Origin: Begonia masoniana
Lineage: Eukaryota; Streptophyta; Magnoliopsida; Cucurbitales; Begoniaceae
Assembly: GCA_022432975.1 (NCBI GenBank)
Contig: CM039512.1
Location: forward strand, 37,759,936-37,823,935
Length of the DNA stretch: 64,000 bases
Direction: 5' to 3'
Shown: one piece after another, positions 45,706 through 58,284 of the stretch
Numbering within the stretch: position 1 is the stretch's first letter
Layout: the number at the start of each line of letters is the position of its first letter
The notes under the pieces: model-generated
Told to the model about the DNA's origin: nothing
Database searches by the model: none
What the model saw: only the letters and a program-made list of their open reading frames with translations
Made by a program: the position numbers and the translations under genes

Positions 45706-48372
45706 TGTAACACCCTGGATTTCTGAACGCCTTATATTTTTCTTGAACTCACAAATCACTATCAATTTTTGAAGGATCTGCCAGTTAGAAAATAAGAAAA
45801 AAATAAAAAATAAAATAATGGAAATGATGAATTTGATATGTAGGATTATTAAGGGGAGATGTTAGAATTTGTAAAAGAGAAAATTTTAGGAGATTAGAGG
45901 AGAAAATAAATGTTTGGATTAAGGGGTGACTTCTTCAGGAAGCCACTACAATCCTTGTTACCAAACAAACCCCCCCTCCCACTCTTCTTCCTCCCCATCG
46001 TGGGTTCCCCTAGTCTTTCACCAGAAACCCACACTTCTCATCTCTCTCTCTCTCTCCCTCTCTTTTATCTTCATCTCTCTGTTCTCACGTCGACAGCCGC
46101 CTCCCCCTCTCGCCGTTTTTCTTCTTCTTCCGTCGAAGAAAAACCACCACAAGCAATTCCCTCCTCTCGTCTTGGATGATTCTAGACGTTGAGGTGAGAA
46201 GTGGACGTTGATTAGTTAGGTTTTCTTGGGTGTTTAATTGAATGGAAATGTTTGGTTGGTGATTAATCGAGAATGCTGAGTTTTGTTAAGGAGAAATATT
46301 GTTTTGTTGGAATTGGTAATGATGTACAAAAATTGTGGAGTTTTGTTGTTGGATTTCTCTTCATTTGGATGTTTGATTAAGTTATAAAAGTATATCGTTG
46401 ATTTTATTGGAAAGAAGTGGATTGTTTGTTGAGCTTTGGAAAAATATGAATTTTAGGTTTAAAACAGGGCAGTTCAGTTTGGAGTAATTTCAGCTATGCT
46501 GTGTTTGTTTGTTTGATAAATGTTTTATACCCTGAGAAACTAGACATCTTAAAGATTCTATAGGCTTTTGAATCATTGAATTAAAAACTATATCCAATTT
46601 GTTACGAATTTTTGAAGTTGGACAAAATTTATGACAAATTTTGAAAGTTAAATTTGAGACAGTTTCAATTTGAATTCTTTGATATTGAACCTGCTTTATT
46701 TGAATACTTGGATTGAGTTGGGGTCTGATTATGCCCTTATGTATCATGATTTGGTATGATGATTGAATTAATATGCATTAGTTATGAGATTGATAATAAT
46801 GGATGATGGAATTTGTTTCTTGTGTTTAAATTTTCTTCGTGTGGATGCCTCTCCTTGGATGAGATTTATGTTGGATGGAGTTGAGATTATCGTGTGCCTT
46901 CTTTGGATAAGTGTGATGATGAATTATAGGATTTAATGTATGTTTGTAAAGTTAAAGTTGGTTATGTTATAGTGAATTGGTATGATGGTTATGTAGATGT
47001 ACAAAGAATTGATGCTAATATGGATGTTATGATGTTAGGTTTTCAAGTTATACGGTTAAGATTTCGGATAAAGATAAGTTTGCTAAGGACGTCAGATAAG
47101 TAGTGTTGCATGTGTGTTGCCTTCGAGCCTACATCACATAACGTTAGGTTATGTTGCATGTTTCTATGTATGTTTATCTTTCTCATGCATCATGTTTTAG
47201 AAAATGTACGAAACTGTTTTCTACATATGTTTTCATGTGTAGTGATGTATAAACTAGTAGTATGGGTAGCGTTTGAAGGAAGTTGTTCACCCTTTAGATG
47301 TATGTTTGAAACGTATAGAGGTGGAGAAAGTGATCCGCTCTCAATTGGCTAGAGGATCATATGTGTATGTGATAGTAGACTGTAGAAACTGCATATAATA
47401 GTAGAAATGTTTTCATTCATATTTGCATTACTTGCTAAGCATTAGGCTTATAGTTTGAGTTCTGTGATGTAGGTGAAGAAGAGCAACATGGTGAGATTAT
47501 ACGGACTCGTTAAGATAGGAGTAACAGTTTAAGGAGTACGACCATGGCGGCAACCCAGCAAAATTGTTAGAGCGATTTCGACCGTGGATAGTCATGTAAA
47601 GTTTTTGGGGTATATGTATTTTTATGGTTTTTAAGGTTTTCGAATATGAAAAGAAATTATGTTTTGTAAATGTATTTTGAAGTTTAATAGATGAGATTTC
47701 GAGTCCTTCTACAATTTTTAAAGAGTTTCTATATATTTTGAGGTTAACGATGTTAGCTGTCTAAATGTTTTGAAATATATGTTGAAATAGGATTTGGTTG
47801 GTTTTATGAAGTTATGCATGAATAGCGAAAGCATGGATAGTAGCAAGGTGGTAGTAGGAATTTGATAGAAGTGTTGAAGAGTGTAATAGGTGGTTGAAGT
47901 ATTAAGTATTAAGGGTGAGTTTTAAAGAAAACAAGAAGAAGGGCAAGGGGCTGCTGTTGGGCAACAACTGCAACGTCGATCGATCAGCCTCATCGCTTGC
48001 CACTGCCTATGGCAGTGGCATGGGCGATCTATAGCCCAACAGGGGGGCGATCGATCGGCCCTAGTCGCCATGGGCGATCGATCGGCCCTGGCCGAAGTAG
48101 GCGCGGGGCGCACAGCGCGCTACATGAAATGAAATGTTTGTTTTTTCTTTTCTTTTTTTAAAATCTTTTGATTTTTAAATCTTTTTTTTTCCCAACTTTG
48201 AATGAATATTTTAATAATGTTTTAAGAATACTTCCCACTCGTTTCAAAGGGGTTAAACAATGCAAAAACTGATTTAAAAGTTTTAAAGAAAAGTCAAAAA
48301 GTTTTACGCAAAAATAAATGTCTTAAGTTTGAAAGGTTTATGTCAAGTTGTGACGAAGTACGGGTCGTTACA
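45706..48372 (+). mobile_element. Solo LTR D, long-LTR family, TSD CGAAG
   Basis: 2667 bp from TGTAACACCCTGG to GGGTCGTTACA, flanked by CGAAG at 45701-45705 and 48373-48377 within a CRM pol codon run. Landmarks: CT-rich leader ending GTTGAG/GTGAGA at 46193/46194; exon-2-like block of about 48 nt ending GACGTCAG at 47095 with a decayed donor (ATAAG); GATGTAG/GTGA acceptor at 47471-47472; GATCGATCGG inverted repeats at about 47973-48085. Its short repeats between blocks are few (about 47260-47350). Confidence 0.93.
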
Positions 48373-50987
48373 CGAAGAGACCAAGAAACTACAAGACCAA
48401 GTGCACGAGTTATTGGACAAAGGTTATATAAGGGAATCAATGAGTCCATGTGCCGTTTCATTATTGTTAGTTCCAAAGGACGGAACTATGAGAATATGTA
48501 TATATAGCTGAGCCATTAACCAAATCACGATTAAGTATACTCATTCCTAGGCTTGATGACATGTTGGATGAGCTCAGTGGAGCATCAATTTTCTCAAAAG
48601 TGGTTATCACCAAATAAAGATGAAAGAAGGTGACGAGTGAAAGACAGCCTTCAAGACCAAGTATGAGCTGTTTGAATGGATGGTCATGTCATTTGGGCTA
48701 TCAAATGCTCATAGTACATTCATGCGTTTAATGCACCATGTACTCAAAGAATTTATAGGAAAATTCATTGTCGTCTACTTCGATGACATGTTAGTGTACA
48801 GTTTGGACCTTCCACAGCATCTTAACCACCTTAGTATCCTTTTTCAAACCCTTAGGAGAACCAAGTTATTCGGTAACTTAAACAAGTGCTCATTCACACA
48901 AGACAATGTGTATTTTCTTAGGTTTATCATTTCCAAGAATGGAATGGAAGCAGATGAGGATAAGATCAATGCCATTAAGGATTGACCTATCCCTAATGGA
49001 ATATCAGAAGTCTGTAATTTCTATGGATTAGCTTCATTTTATTGGAGATTTATAAAGGATATCAGCTCAATAGTTGCACCACTCATTGACTGCACCAAGA
49101 AGGGGAAAGAATTTGTATTTATCCTAGCTTGTCAACAAAGCTTTGAGTTGATTAAGGACAATTTATGTCATTCACTTGTGCTAGCACTTCCAGATTTTAG
49201 TAAAGTCTTTGAGATACAGAATGATGCCTCTGGAATTAGCATTGGAGCCGTTCTCATGCAAGAGGGTAAGCCGATTGTATATTTTAGTAAAAAAATCAAA
49301 GGAGCAGTGATATATTACCGTACGATAAAAAATTTTATGCTATCACATGGGCACTAGAACATTGGCAACATTACCTCTTGACGAAAGAGTTTTCTATAAA
49401 CACCAACCACTAAGCATTAAGACACATCAAGAGTCAACATAAGCTAAACAAGAGACATGCAAAATAAGTGAAATTTTTGGAGAGATTTCATTACACCCTC
49501 AAATACCTTAAAGGATAAAAAAATGTAGTTGCCGATGGACTATCGAGAAAACGCGTTCTTATAACTGAATTGGGAACTAGATTCTTTGGGTTCGAATGGA
49601 TCAAGGAAAGTTATGAATCCGACTCTGATTTTGAATGTTACTATACCAAATGCCTAGATAAAGCCGAATGAGATTACCGTATCATGGACAGTTACCTATT
49701 AAAAGGGAATAAGTTGTGCATCCCCAATGGGAGTTTAAGAAAGTGCCTCGTGAAGGAAGCTCATAGTAAAGATTTAGCTAGCCATTTCGGAGAGAAAAAA
49801 ACTCATGATATGCTTAACAAACATTTCTCTTGGCCCCATATGACGAGAGATGCGCACTGAGTGGTAGAAAAATGTGTAATATGTAAGAAGACTAAGAGTA
49901 GAGTCCTGCCACAAGGGTTATATTTGCCATTACCCGTACCCACTCACCTTTAGGTTGAGGTCAGCATGAATTTTATTCTAGGATTACAAGGAACTGCTAG
50001 AAGCAAGGATTCTATATTGGTAGTCATAGATCAATTTTCTAAGATGGCACACTTCATTGCTTGTGCCAATACTGATGATTCTATCCATATAGCTGAGTTG
50101 TTCTTTAAGGAGATTGTTTGTCTGCATGGTATAACACATTCTATAGTGTCAGATAGAGACACTAAGTTTTTAAGTGCTTTTTGGACAACATTATGGAAGA
50201 AGATAGGAACCCAGCTATGCTTTAGCACAATCTTCCATCCACAAACTGACAGACAAACAGAAGTGGTTAATAGGACCTTAGGAACCCTTTTAAGGAGAAT
50301 TGTGGGAAAGAAATTATCTAACTAGGATATACTTTTGCTAGGATTAGAATTTACCTACAACTAGAGTGTCCATTCCACCACTCAGCAGACACCCTTCGAG
50401 GACGTTTATTGATTTAACCTCTCCATACCACTAGACCTTGTTCCCCTACCTATTAAGGATTTAGTGAACCCAATAGGAGCAAACAAAGTGGCACAAATTA
50501 AGAAAATGCATGAAACTGTGAGTAAGGCCATCGAGAAGAAAAATGAAGGATACGCCAGACAAACAAACAAAGGTTGTATGGAGGTTATATTTAGTGAATG
50601 AGATTTAGTTTGGTTACACTTGCATAAGGAAAGGTTCCTAGCCAAAAGGAAATCCAAGCTACTACTGAGAGCCGAAGGGCCATTTAAGTTGTTAGAAAGA
50701 ATAAAAAACAATGCTTATAAGTTAGAGTTGCGGGCGATTATTGAGTATCGGCCACTTTTAACGTCCATGATCTATCACCCTATGTAGGCAATGAGGAAGA
50801 CATTGAGGAGGCTGAATTAAAGGATTTGAGGTCAAATCCGCAATCAGTTGGGGAGGGTGATATGCCTCAGAGGGCCATTATTCGATCCCAAACAAAAGCT
50901 CAAGGTTTATCTAACCTATTTACTAACAAGTTTAATTCTTTTGCAGGTGATAATAATTTTAATGATATTTTTGAAGACTTGGATTAG
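48373..50987 (+). pseudogene. CRM-type RT-RNase H-integrase, decayed
   Basis: Reads through many stops and frameshifts. RT includes Y-F-D-D at about 48779. RNase H includes N-D-A-S-G near 49222. The integrase HHCC region lies near 49750-49890, with core D in M-N-F-I-L-G near 49970, D in V-S-D-R-D near 50150 and E in T-E-V-V-N-R near 50262. The coding tail enters the 3' LTR at 50858 and stops at 50985-50987. Non-functional; clearly older than the copy at 59088-63844. Confidence 0.9.
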
Positions 50988-52963
50988 GAACTTAGTACAA
51001 AAGACATGGAGCAACCTTTGCATGTGCTCACTTGGGAATCAAGGTTAGAAGATCAAGAAGAGTGAATTTGTCTTCCCTAAAATCATGTTGTAACCAAGAA
51101 CTTTAGTTTTTATGTTTTTGGAAAACATTAGCCTTATTTGTATTTTGTTGGCAAACATTGGCCTTATGTAAATTTTATTAATTGCATGCATCATTAGGCA
51201 TTAGAATTAGATGTATGCTAGGTTAGATGATGGTTTAAAGTTGGTTAAATACTCAAATGGATGGCTTGCATGGAAGGACCTCGTGGTCAAAGTAGAACTA
51301 CCTCGTTTGAGTGCCAAATGGAGTGAGGACCATTACCCCTTTTGGCCGATAACTTTTCTGCCAAATGAAGATACTATGTTGGATTTTCCCTTTTTGAAGA
51401 AAGCCTTGGAATGATGACATGGCAACCCTAAGACATTGGATCAAGTTTCACGCATTTATATCAGCTATCCAAGTGATGATTGAAGCCAATTTGTCCAAGT
51501 GTTTGACCAAGCCTTAAACGGTTCTTTTGGAGCTTCTTTTTCAACAAAACCCTCCAGTCATCCTTAGGTCTATATAAATATGGTTATTGGTGTTTGTAAG
51601 AGGTTGTTGTTGAATGAAATAGTTGTTGTTTGCTTAAGGAAAACCTAAAAAGTTTGAAAGCCAAAAGGTAAGCCTCGGTGTGTGCTTCACTCGAGAGGAG
51701 TTGCGCCTCCATTACCTCCAACCTCAAGGTTGCTTGGATATTCTTATTTTCCATCCTTCTCTCCACTATTTCAAAAGTTGAAAACCAGAAAAGGTGGTCA
51801 ACCGTTTTCGAAAGGTTGCATTTTCTTTCATTGGCCTTATGTAAATTTTATTAATTGCATGCATCATTAGGCATTAGAATTAGATGTATGCTAGGTTAGA
51901 TGATGGTTTAAAAGTTGGTTAAATACTCAATGGATGGCTTGCATGGAAGGACCTCGTGGTCAAAGTAGAACTACCTCTTTGGTGCCAATGGAGTGGGGAC
52001 CATTACCCCTTTTGGCCGGATGCCAAACTAGTTGGTTTTAAATAGTTGTTGTTTGTTAGGAAAAACCTAAAAGTTTGAAAGCCAAAAGGTAAGCCTCGGT
52101 GTGTGCTTCACTCGAGAGGAGTTGCGCCTCCATTACCTCCAACCTCAAGGTGCTTGGACTATTCTATTTTCCATCCTTCTCTCCACTATTTCAAAAGTTG
52201 AAAACCAGAAAAGGTGGTCAACCGTTTTCGAAAGGTTGCATTTTCTTTCATTGGCCTTATGTAAATTTTATTAATTGCATGCATCATTAGGCATTAGAAT
52301 TAGATGTATGCTAGGTTAGATGATGGTTTAAAGTTGGTTAAATACTCAAATGGATGGCTTGCATGGAAGGACCTCGTGGTCAAAGTAGAACTACCTTGTT
52401 TGAGTGCCAAATGGAGTGGGGACCATTACCCCTTTTGGCCGATCACTTTTCTGCCAAATGAAGATACTATGTTGGATTTTCCCTTCTTGAAGAAAGCCTT
52501 GGAATGATGACATGGCAACCCTAAGACATTGGATCAAGTTGCATGCATTTATATCAGCTATCCAAGTGATGATTGAAGCCAATTTGTCCAAGTGTTTGAC
52601 CAAGCCTTAAATGGTTCTTTTGGAGCTTCTTTTTCAACAAAACCCTCCAGTCATCCTTGGGTCTATATAAATATGGTTATTGGTGTTTGTAAGAGGTTGT
52701 TGTTGAATGAAATAGTTGTTGTTTGCTTAAGGAAAACCTAAAAAGTTTGAAAGCCAAAAGGTAAGCCTCGGTGTGTGCTTCACTCGAGAGGAGTTGTGCC
52801 TCCATTACCTCTAACCTCAAGGTTGCTTGCAGATTCTTATTTTCCATCCTTCTCTCCACTATTTCAAAAGTTGAAAACCAGAAAAGGTGGTCAACCGTTT
52901 TCGAAAGGTTGCATTTTCTTTCATTGGAAAGAAGAGCAAGCGAGAGCCTCAAAATATTGCCCT
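50858..52963 (+). mobile_element. CRM-type 3' LTR with internal triplication, truncated
   Basis: Starts TGATATGCCTC after the purine tract GTTGGGGAGGG. The segment beginning CATTGGCCTTATG occurs at about 51158, 51829 and 52250; each extra copy starts at a CATTGG shared by the upstream and downstream parents. The middle copy lacks about 250 bp and has many small indels near 51930-52060. TATA boxes lie near 51574 and 52664. The LTR ends abruptly at 52963, about 200 bp before the expected end. Confidence 0.85.
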
Positions 52964-54285
52964 CAAAATATAATAAAAATAAATTAAATGAAAATTTTTA
53001 TAAAATAAAAATTTCCTTTAAAGGAGGGAAGGAAGTCTTCGTATTTTTCTAACGCACGGTAGAGAGAGAGAGAGAAAGAGAGATTGTTTTCATCTGATTT
53101 GCAATGTCAACTTGTAGGTTTTCGAGTCTTAGCTTCGATCCTAACGGTACGTCAATTTCTAAGCCTATTTTCGTTAGTTTTCACCTTAGGGTTTTGTTTA
53201 TGTCTTGAGGTTAGAAACTCAAAATTGTTGGTTATTTCTTTGTTATTTTCGTAGATTGAAAGTTTATGCAGGTTGTAGAATTAATTATTGGTGAAATCAA
53301 TATAATGGGACAGTTTCTAGCAATTTTGTCCCTGGAAATGTCGTCTCTAGTTGACCTCTAGTTAGGTTTGGTAGACTGGAGGAGCCCACTATCGGCAGTT
53401 CAATCTGTTCAAAGGATAGGTCGACTTGTGCATGGGACCAGCAAACTGCCCTAGTCGACGTATACCCACACTGGTCCACTTCATTGGTCGACAGCTGGAG
53501 TGTCTAGTCTGCTCTAGTATCTGGTCGACTGATGCCGTGTCTAGGCAATCGTTGTAGTGTTTGGTTGGCCTTTCCAGGGTCTGGTCAACTGATGCTGTGT
53601 CTAGGTCCACTACTATGGGGTTCTAGTTGTGTTCGTAATGTCGATATAGAATTCTCAAATTATTCGTCTTTGTGTGGTGATTGGGGTTTTAACGTCATCC
53701 CTTGTTAGTTAGGGTTCCAAACCTCGATTGGTTTCCCTTTTACATCCCTAATGTTCTGATTTGAGATTTGACGTTAGTTATTAAAGGTTTCGATGATGTT
53801 CATGTTTTGGACGCTTGTTTTGATATTGTGTGCCAGCAAGTCAGTAAGAGTGGGGTCATCACTAAGGTAGGGGTTTCTATACTATATTGTTTTGCATAGC
53901 ATAGTTTTCAAAACATATTTTGGTGGATTGACTCATAAGTAAAACCTGACGGGACTTGGTTGTCAGCACCTCAATTATATATATATATATATGTTTTACA
54001 CGTTTAAATTTCAAGTGCATTGTATTTAATTTTGATTGGTGCTCGATGGGCTAATTGTTTGATTGGGCTAGTTGTGCCTTTTTGGTATCACTCTCTAGTT
54101 GTTCTTGGTTGCAAAGGCAGGCAACCAAGACAACCGGACTCAAATCGTGTACAATTTCTGCTTTGTGAAGATTGTTTGTTTACACATCATAGAAATGGGT
54201 GATACGGTAGTGATGACGTGCTCCTTGCATTTTGAATCTCTAAACCTAATCAAGGTGTCTTTGTTTGATATGTTGGGTGATGTTG
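52964..54285 (+). repeat. Right flank repeat, LTR-like, with GTCGACTGATG motifs
   Basis: Contains the GA-rich leader and AACGGTACGT block (about 53050-53185) homologous to the left flank at 5630-5790. Then follow short repeats around TCTGGTCGACTGATGC (53395-53610), an AAGGTAGGGG donor-like site near 53863 and an (AT)n run near 53977. The order resembles the long-LTR family, but termini were not found. No coding region supported. Confidence 0.45.
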
Positions 54286-57200
54286 TGATGTGCCAAGAGG
54301 AGCCATGACACGATGCCGATCCAAATCCTTGGCCTCGGCCTAGCCATCTTCTAACAAGTGTGTTCTTTTTGTAGGTGAAGATTATTTTGAGGACTTGAGG
54401 TGGGAGCCAACCTTCCAAGACATGGAAAAGCTCTTCCATTTGCTATCATGGGAGCACCCCTCGGCCAAACCAATCAAGGAAGAAGAAATTGTCTTTCTTC
54501 TTACAAATGATGCAACCGAGCATGCCTTTAGTTTCTTTAAAAACTTTAGTGTATTTTCTTGTTTTTGTGGTATGTATGAGCTGAACACATCATGGAGGGA
54601 AGAGGACGGCTGCATTTGGAAGAGTAGAGGGACCACTTGAAAATGACATTTGGAAAGAGAAAAGGTCTTGCCCAAAATGGCAAAACCAAGTTGTACTCGG
54701 TCAAGCCATGTGGCCGAGTATCTCCCCTCTTTGACACTCTCCTTGACTATCTTCTAAACCCTAATTTGTAAGAATAGACATGGTATTTAAACCATCCTTA
54801 AGGCCTCTCTTTAGAACTTTTGAATGATATTTTCTAGAACCATTTTCAGCTTAAAGAATCTTCTTCATTTCTTCTCTTCCGTGAGTAATATCCGAGAGCT
54901 AGAGTGAGTTTGTGTTTTCATCTTGTGAACCGAAGTGGGAACACCTTTTTGCAACCTTCATCCTTCCTTTCTTAGTTGTGGATACCGCCAGCAAGGTTGT
55001 AATCCTCCTCTTTTGTTCAAGTTGGAGTGCCTTTGTTCCAAAGAAAAGCCAAACCTAAGAGGTGCTGTTCATTCCCTCCTCAGACCAGCAAGCAATCAAT
55101 CGACCATAGCTATTTTTTGACTCGAATTTAACTAAAAAAAGCAGTGGCACCAAGCGTGAGGGAATGCTAGACATTTGGTAATTTCTCCACTGACTAGAAT
55201 AAAAGATCCCATTGAGTCGCCTAATTCCATGCATATTGTCTGTACATTAGGTAGCACAAATTGCATAGTATCATCCTCTATATTAAGATATCCCAAGAGG
55301 AGCCATGACACGATCCCGATTAAACTCCTTGGCCTCGGCTGAGCCATCTTCTAACAAGTGTGTTCTTTTTGTAGGTGAAGATTATTTTGAGGACTTGAGG
55401 TGGGAGCCAACTTCCCAAGACATGTAGACACTCTTCCATTTGCTATCATGGAAACACCCCTCGCCCACACCAATCAAGGAAGAAGGATTTTGTCTTCCTT
55501 GTGACAAATGATGTAACCGAGCGTGCCTTTACTTTCTTTAAAAACTTTAGTGTATTTTCTTGTTTTTGTGGTATGTATGAGCTGAACACATCATGGAGGG
55601 AAGAGGACGGCTGCATTTGGGAGAGAAGAGGGACCACTTAAAAGTGACATTTGGACAGAGAAAAGGTTTTGCCCAAAATGGCAAAACCAAGTTGTACTCG
55701 GCCAAACCATGTGGCCGAGTACCTCCTCTCTTTGACACTCTCCTTGACTATCTTCTAAACCCTAATTTGTAAGAATAGACATGATATTAATACCATCCTT
55801 AAGGACTCTCTTTAGGAATTTTGAATGATATTTTCTAGAACCATTTTCAGCTCAAAGAATCTTCTTCATTTCTTCTCTTCCGTGAGTAATATCCGAGAAC
55901 TAGAGTGAGTTTGTGTTTCCATCCTGTGAACCAAAGTGGGAACACCTTTTTGCAACCTTCATACTCACTTTCTTAGGTGTGGATTGCCCCAGCAAGGTTG
56001 TAATCATCCTTTTTGGTTCAAGGTCGAGTACCTTCTTCCAAAGAAAAGCCAAACCCGAGGGATGTTGTTCGTTCTCCCCCTCGGACCAAGCAAGAAATCC
56101 ATTGACCGTAGCTATTTTTTGTCTCAAATTACCTAAAAAAAGCAGTGGAGCCAAGCGTGAGGGAATGCTAGACGTTTGGTAATTTCTCCACCGACTAGAA
56201 TAAAAGATCCCATTGAGCGCCTAATCCCATGCATATTGTCTGTACATTAGATCACACAAATTGCATAGTATCATAAATAGCTGCTCCGGGTATTACCCAT
56301 CCGCCGGAGAGTTTATAAATAAATACAGATCTTGGTATCATCCTTTATACTGAGATATACCAAGAGGCTCCATGACACGATCCCGATCCAATCCTTAGCC
56401 TCAGCCTAGCCATCTTTTAACAAGTGTGTTCTTTTGTAGGTGAAGATTAATTTAAGGACTTGAAGTGGGAGCATGATGTAACCGAGCGTGCCTTTACTTT
56501 CTTTAAAAACTTTAGTGTATTTTCTTGTTTTTGTGGTATGTATGAGCTTAAAGAAAAATGAAGGGAAGAGGACGGCTGCATTTGGGAGAGAAGAGGGACC
56601 ACTTAAAAGTGACATTTGGACAGAGAAAAGGTTTTGCCCAAAATGGCAAAACCAAGTTGTACTCGGCCAAACCATGTGGCCGAGTACCTCCTCTCTTTGA
56701 CACTCTCCTTGACTATCTTCTAAACCCTAATTTGTAAGAATAGACATGATATTAATACCATCCTTAAGGACTCTCTTTAGGAATTTTGAATGATATTTTG
56801 CAGAACCATTTTCAGCTCAAAGAATCTTCTTCATTTATTCTCTTTGGTGAGTAATATCCGAGAACTAGAGTGAGTTTGTGTTTCCATCCTGTGAACCAAA
56901 GTGGGAACACCTTTTTGCAACCTTCATACTCACTTTCTTAGGTGTGGATTGCCCCAGCAAGGTTGTAATCATCCTTTTTTGTTCAAGGTCGAGTACCTTT
57001 CTTCCAAAGAAAAGCCAAACCCGAGGGATGTTGTTCGTTCTCCCCTCGGACCAGCAAGAAATCCATTGACCGTAGCTATTTTTTGTCTCAAATTTACCTA
57101 AAAAAAGCAGTGGAGCCAAGCGTGAGGGAATGCTAGACGTTTGGTAATTTCTCCACCGACTAGAATAAAAGATCCCATTGAGGCGCCTAATCCCATGCAT

Positions 57201-57557
57201 ATTGTCTGTACATTAGATCACACAAATTGCATAGTATCATAAATAGCTGCTCCGGGTATTACCCATCCGCCGGAGAGTTTATAAATAAATACAGATCTTT
57301 GGTATCATCCTTTATACTGAGATATACCAAGAGGCTCCATGACACGATCCCGATCCAAATCCTTAGCCTCAGCCTAGCCATCTTTTAACAAGTGTGTTCT
57401 TTTTGTAGGTGAAGATTAATTTAAGGACTTGAAGTGGGAGCCAAATTTTTAAGACATGGAGAAGCTCTTCCATTTGGTGTCATGAAAGCACCTCTTGGCA
57501 AGACCAATCAAGGAAGAAGGAGTTTGTCTTCCTTGTGATAAAAGATGTGACCGAGAA
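54286..57557 (+). mobile_element. Tandem row of CRM-like LTR units
   Basis: Four direct units start near 54286 (TGATGTGCCAAGAGG), 55286, 56351 and 57318. Spacings are about 1000, 1065 and 967 bp; the fourth is cut at 57557 by another LTR. Each unit repeats the opening GCCATGACACGAT and a coding-like tail homologous to the LTR-encoded C-terminus of the minus CRM polyprotein (D-L-R-W-E, L-L-S-W-E-H in unit 1). A promoter-like middle and an end near GCAGTGG...GTTTGGTA follow, the last resembling a decayed primer site. About 100-200 bp of spacer separates each unit end from the next start. No gag or pol lies between. Unit 3 lacks about 100 bp near 56470. Confidence 0.7.
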
Positions 57558-58284
57558 TGTAACACCCCTAATACTGTACCCAATTTCCCGTACTTTTTTT
57601 TTTTATCCCAATAAACCGTAATCTATTTTATAATAAAACAATTAAATAAAAACCATTAAAAACAAATTATTTTTGTGTTTATTTTTTATTTTTTATTTTC
57701 GGTGAACAGTGCTCGTGAACAGTAACAGTGAATAGTGCGTGAACAGTGCGTGAACAGTGCATGAACAGTTCGCTTGCCACTTTATAGCGATCGATCTCCA
57801 TTTTTCTTGGAGATCGATCTCTGACTTGCCCATTTATATTATATTGGTGATCGATCTCCATTTTTTCTTGGAGATCGATCGCCACAATGATGTACAGCGA
57901 TCGATCGCTGATCCACACAGCGATTGATCGCTGCACAGCGATCAATCCAAGAGATCGATCGCTGCTCAGCTATCAATCCAAGAGATCGATCGCTGCAGCA
58001 CTCAACCATAATGCCTCTCTGAAATCTTAAAATTCCAGAGAGCTAACAAATTACCTCTCTCGAATCCGATTCCAGAGAGCAAACTTCGAACTTTTCTCAT
58101 ACATTTTTCTATTCCTTGTACAATCCATCTCCTACTCATACACTCTTAACATTTCAACAAAACTTAACTCTTTCATCATTTTATCAACCACCGATTAAAC
58201 GATCCACAACATATTTTAAAACGTGTTTAAAACATAATAAACTTTCATGAAAACCAATAGCGTGGATCCGTTTAACACTAAACC
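57558..58284 (-). mobile_element. Long-LTR family 3' fragment, minus strand
   Basis: On the minus strand ends GTATTAGGGGTGTTACA at 57558, very like the end of solo LTR B (GTATTAGGGACGCTACA). Contains a large cluster of GCGATCGATC and GAGATCGATC inverted repeats (57785-57995) and the CCACGC.GTT-type block near 58250-58270. It interrupts the fourth CRM LTR unit and is itself cut at 58285 by the younger CRM element. Confidence 0.82.

Larger units (their letters stand above)
5793..52963 (+). mobile_element. Decayed CRM-type gypsy element expanded to 47 kb by nested insertions
   Basis: I join these plus-strand pieces as one element: 5' LTR pieces 5793-6262, 34558-34829 and 37401-37894; primer site 37897-37907; leader to about 38470; protease 45108-45705; RT, RNase H and integrase 48373-50857; polypurine tract GTTGGGGAGGG; 3' LTR 50858-52963. 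Gag and the N-terminal protease are missing where minus-strand long LTRs now sit (38471-45107). The LTR pieces read continuously across the insertions when compared with the second LTR. The proteins match the minus-strand element at 58285-64000. The alternative, fragments of two related elements, cannot be excluded without alignment. Confidence 0.7.
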
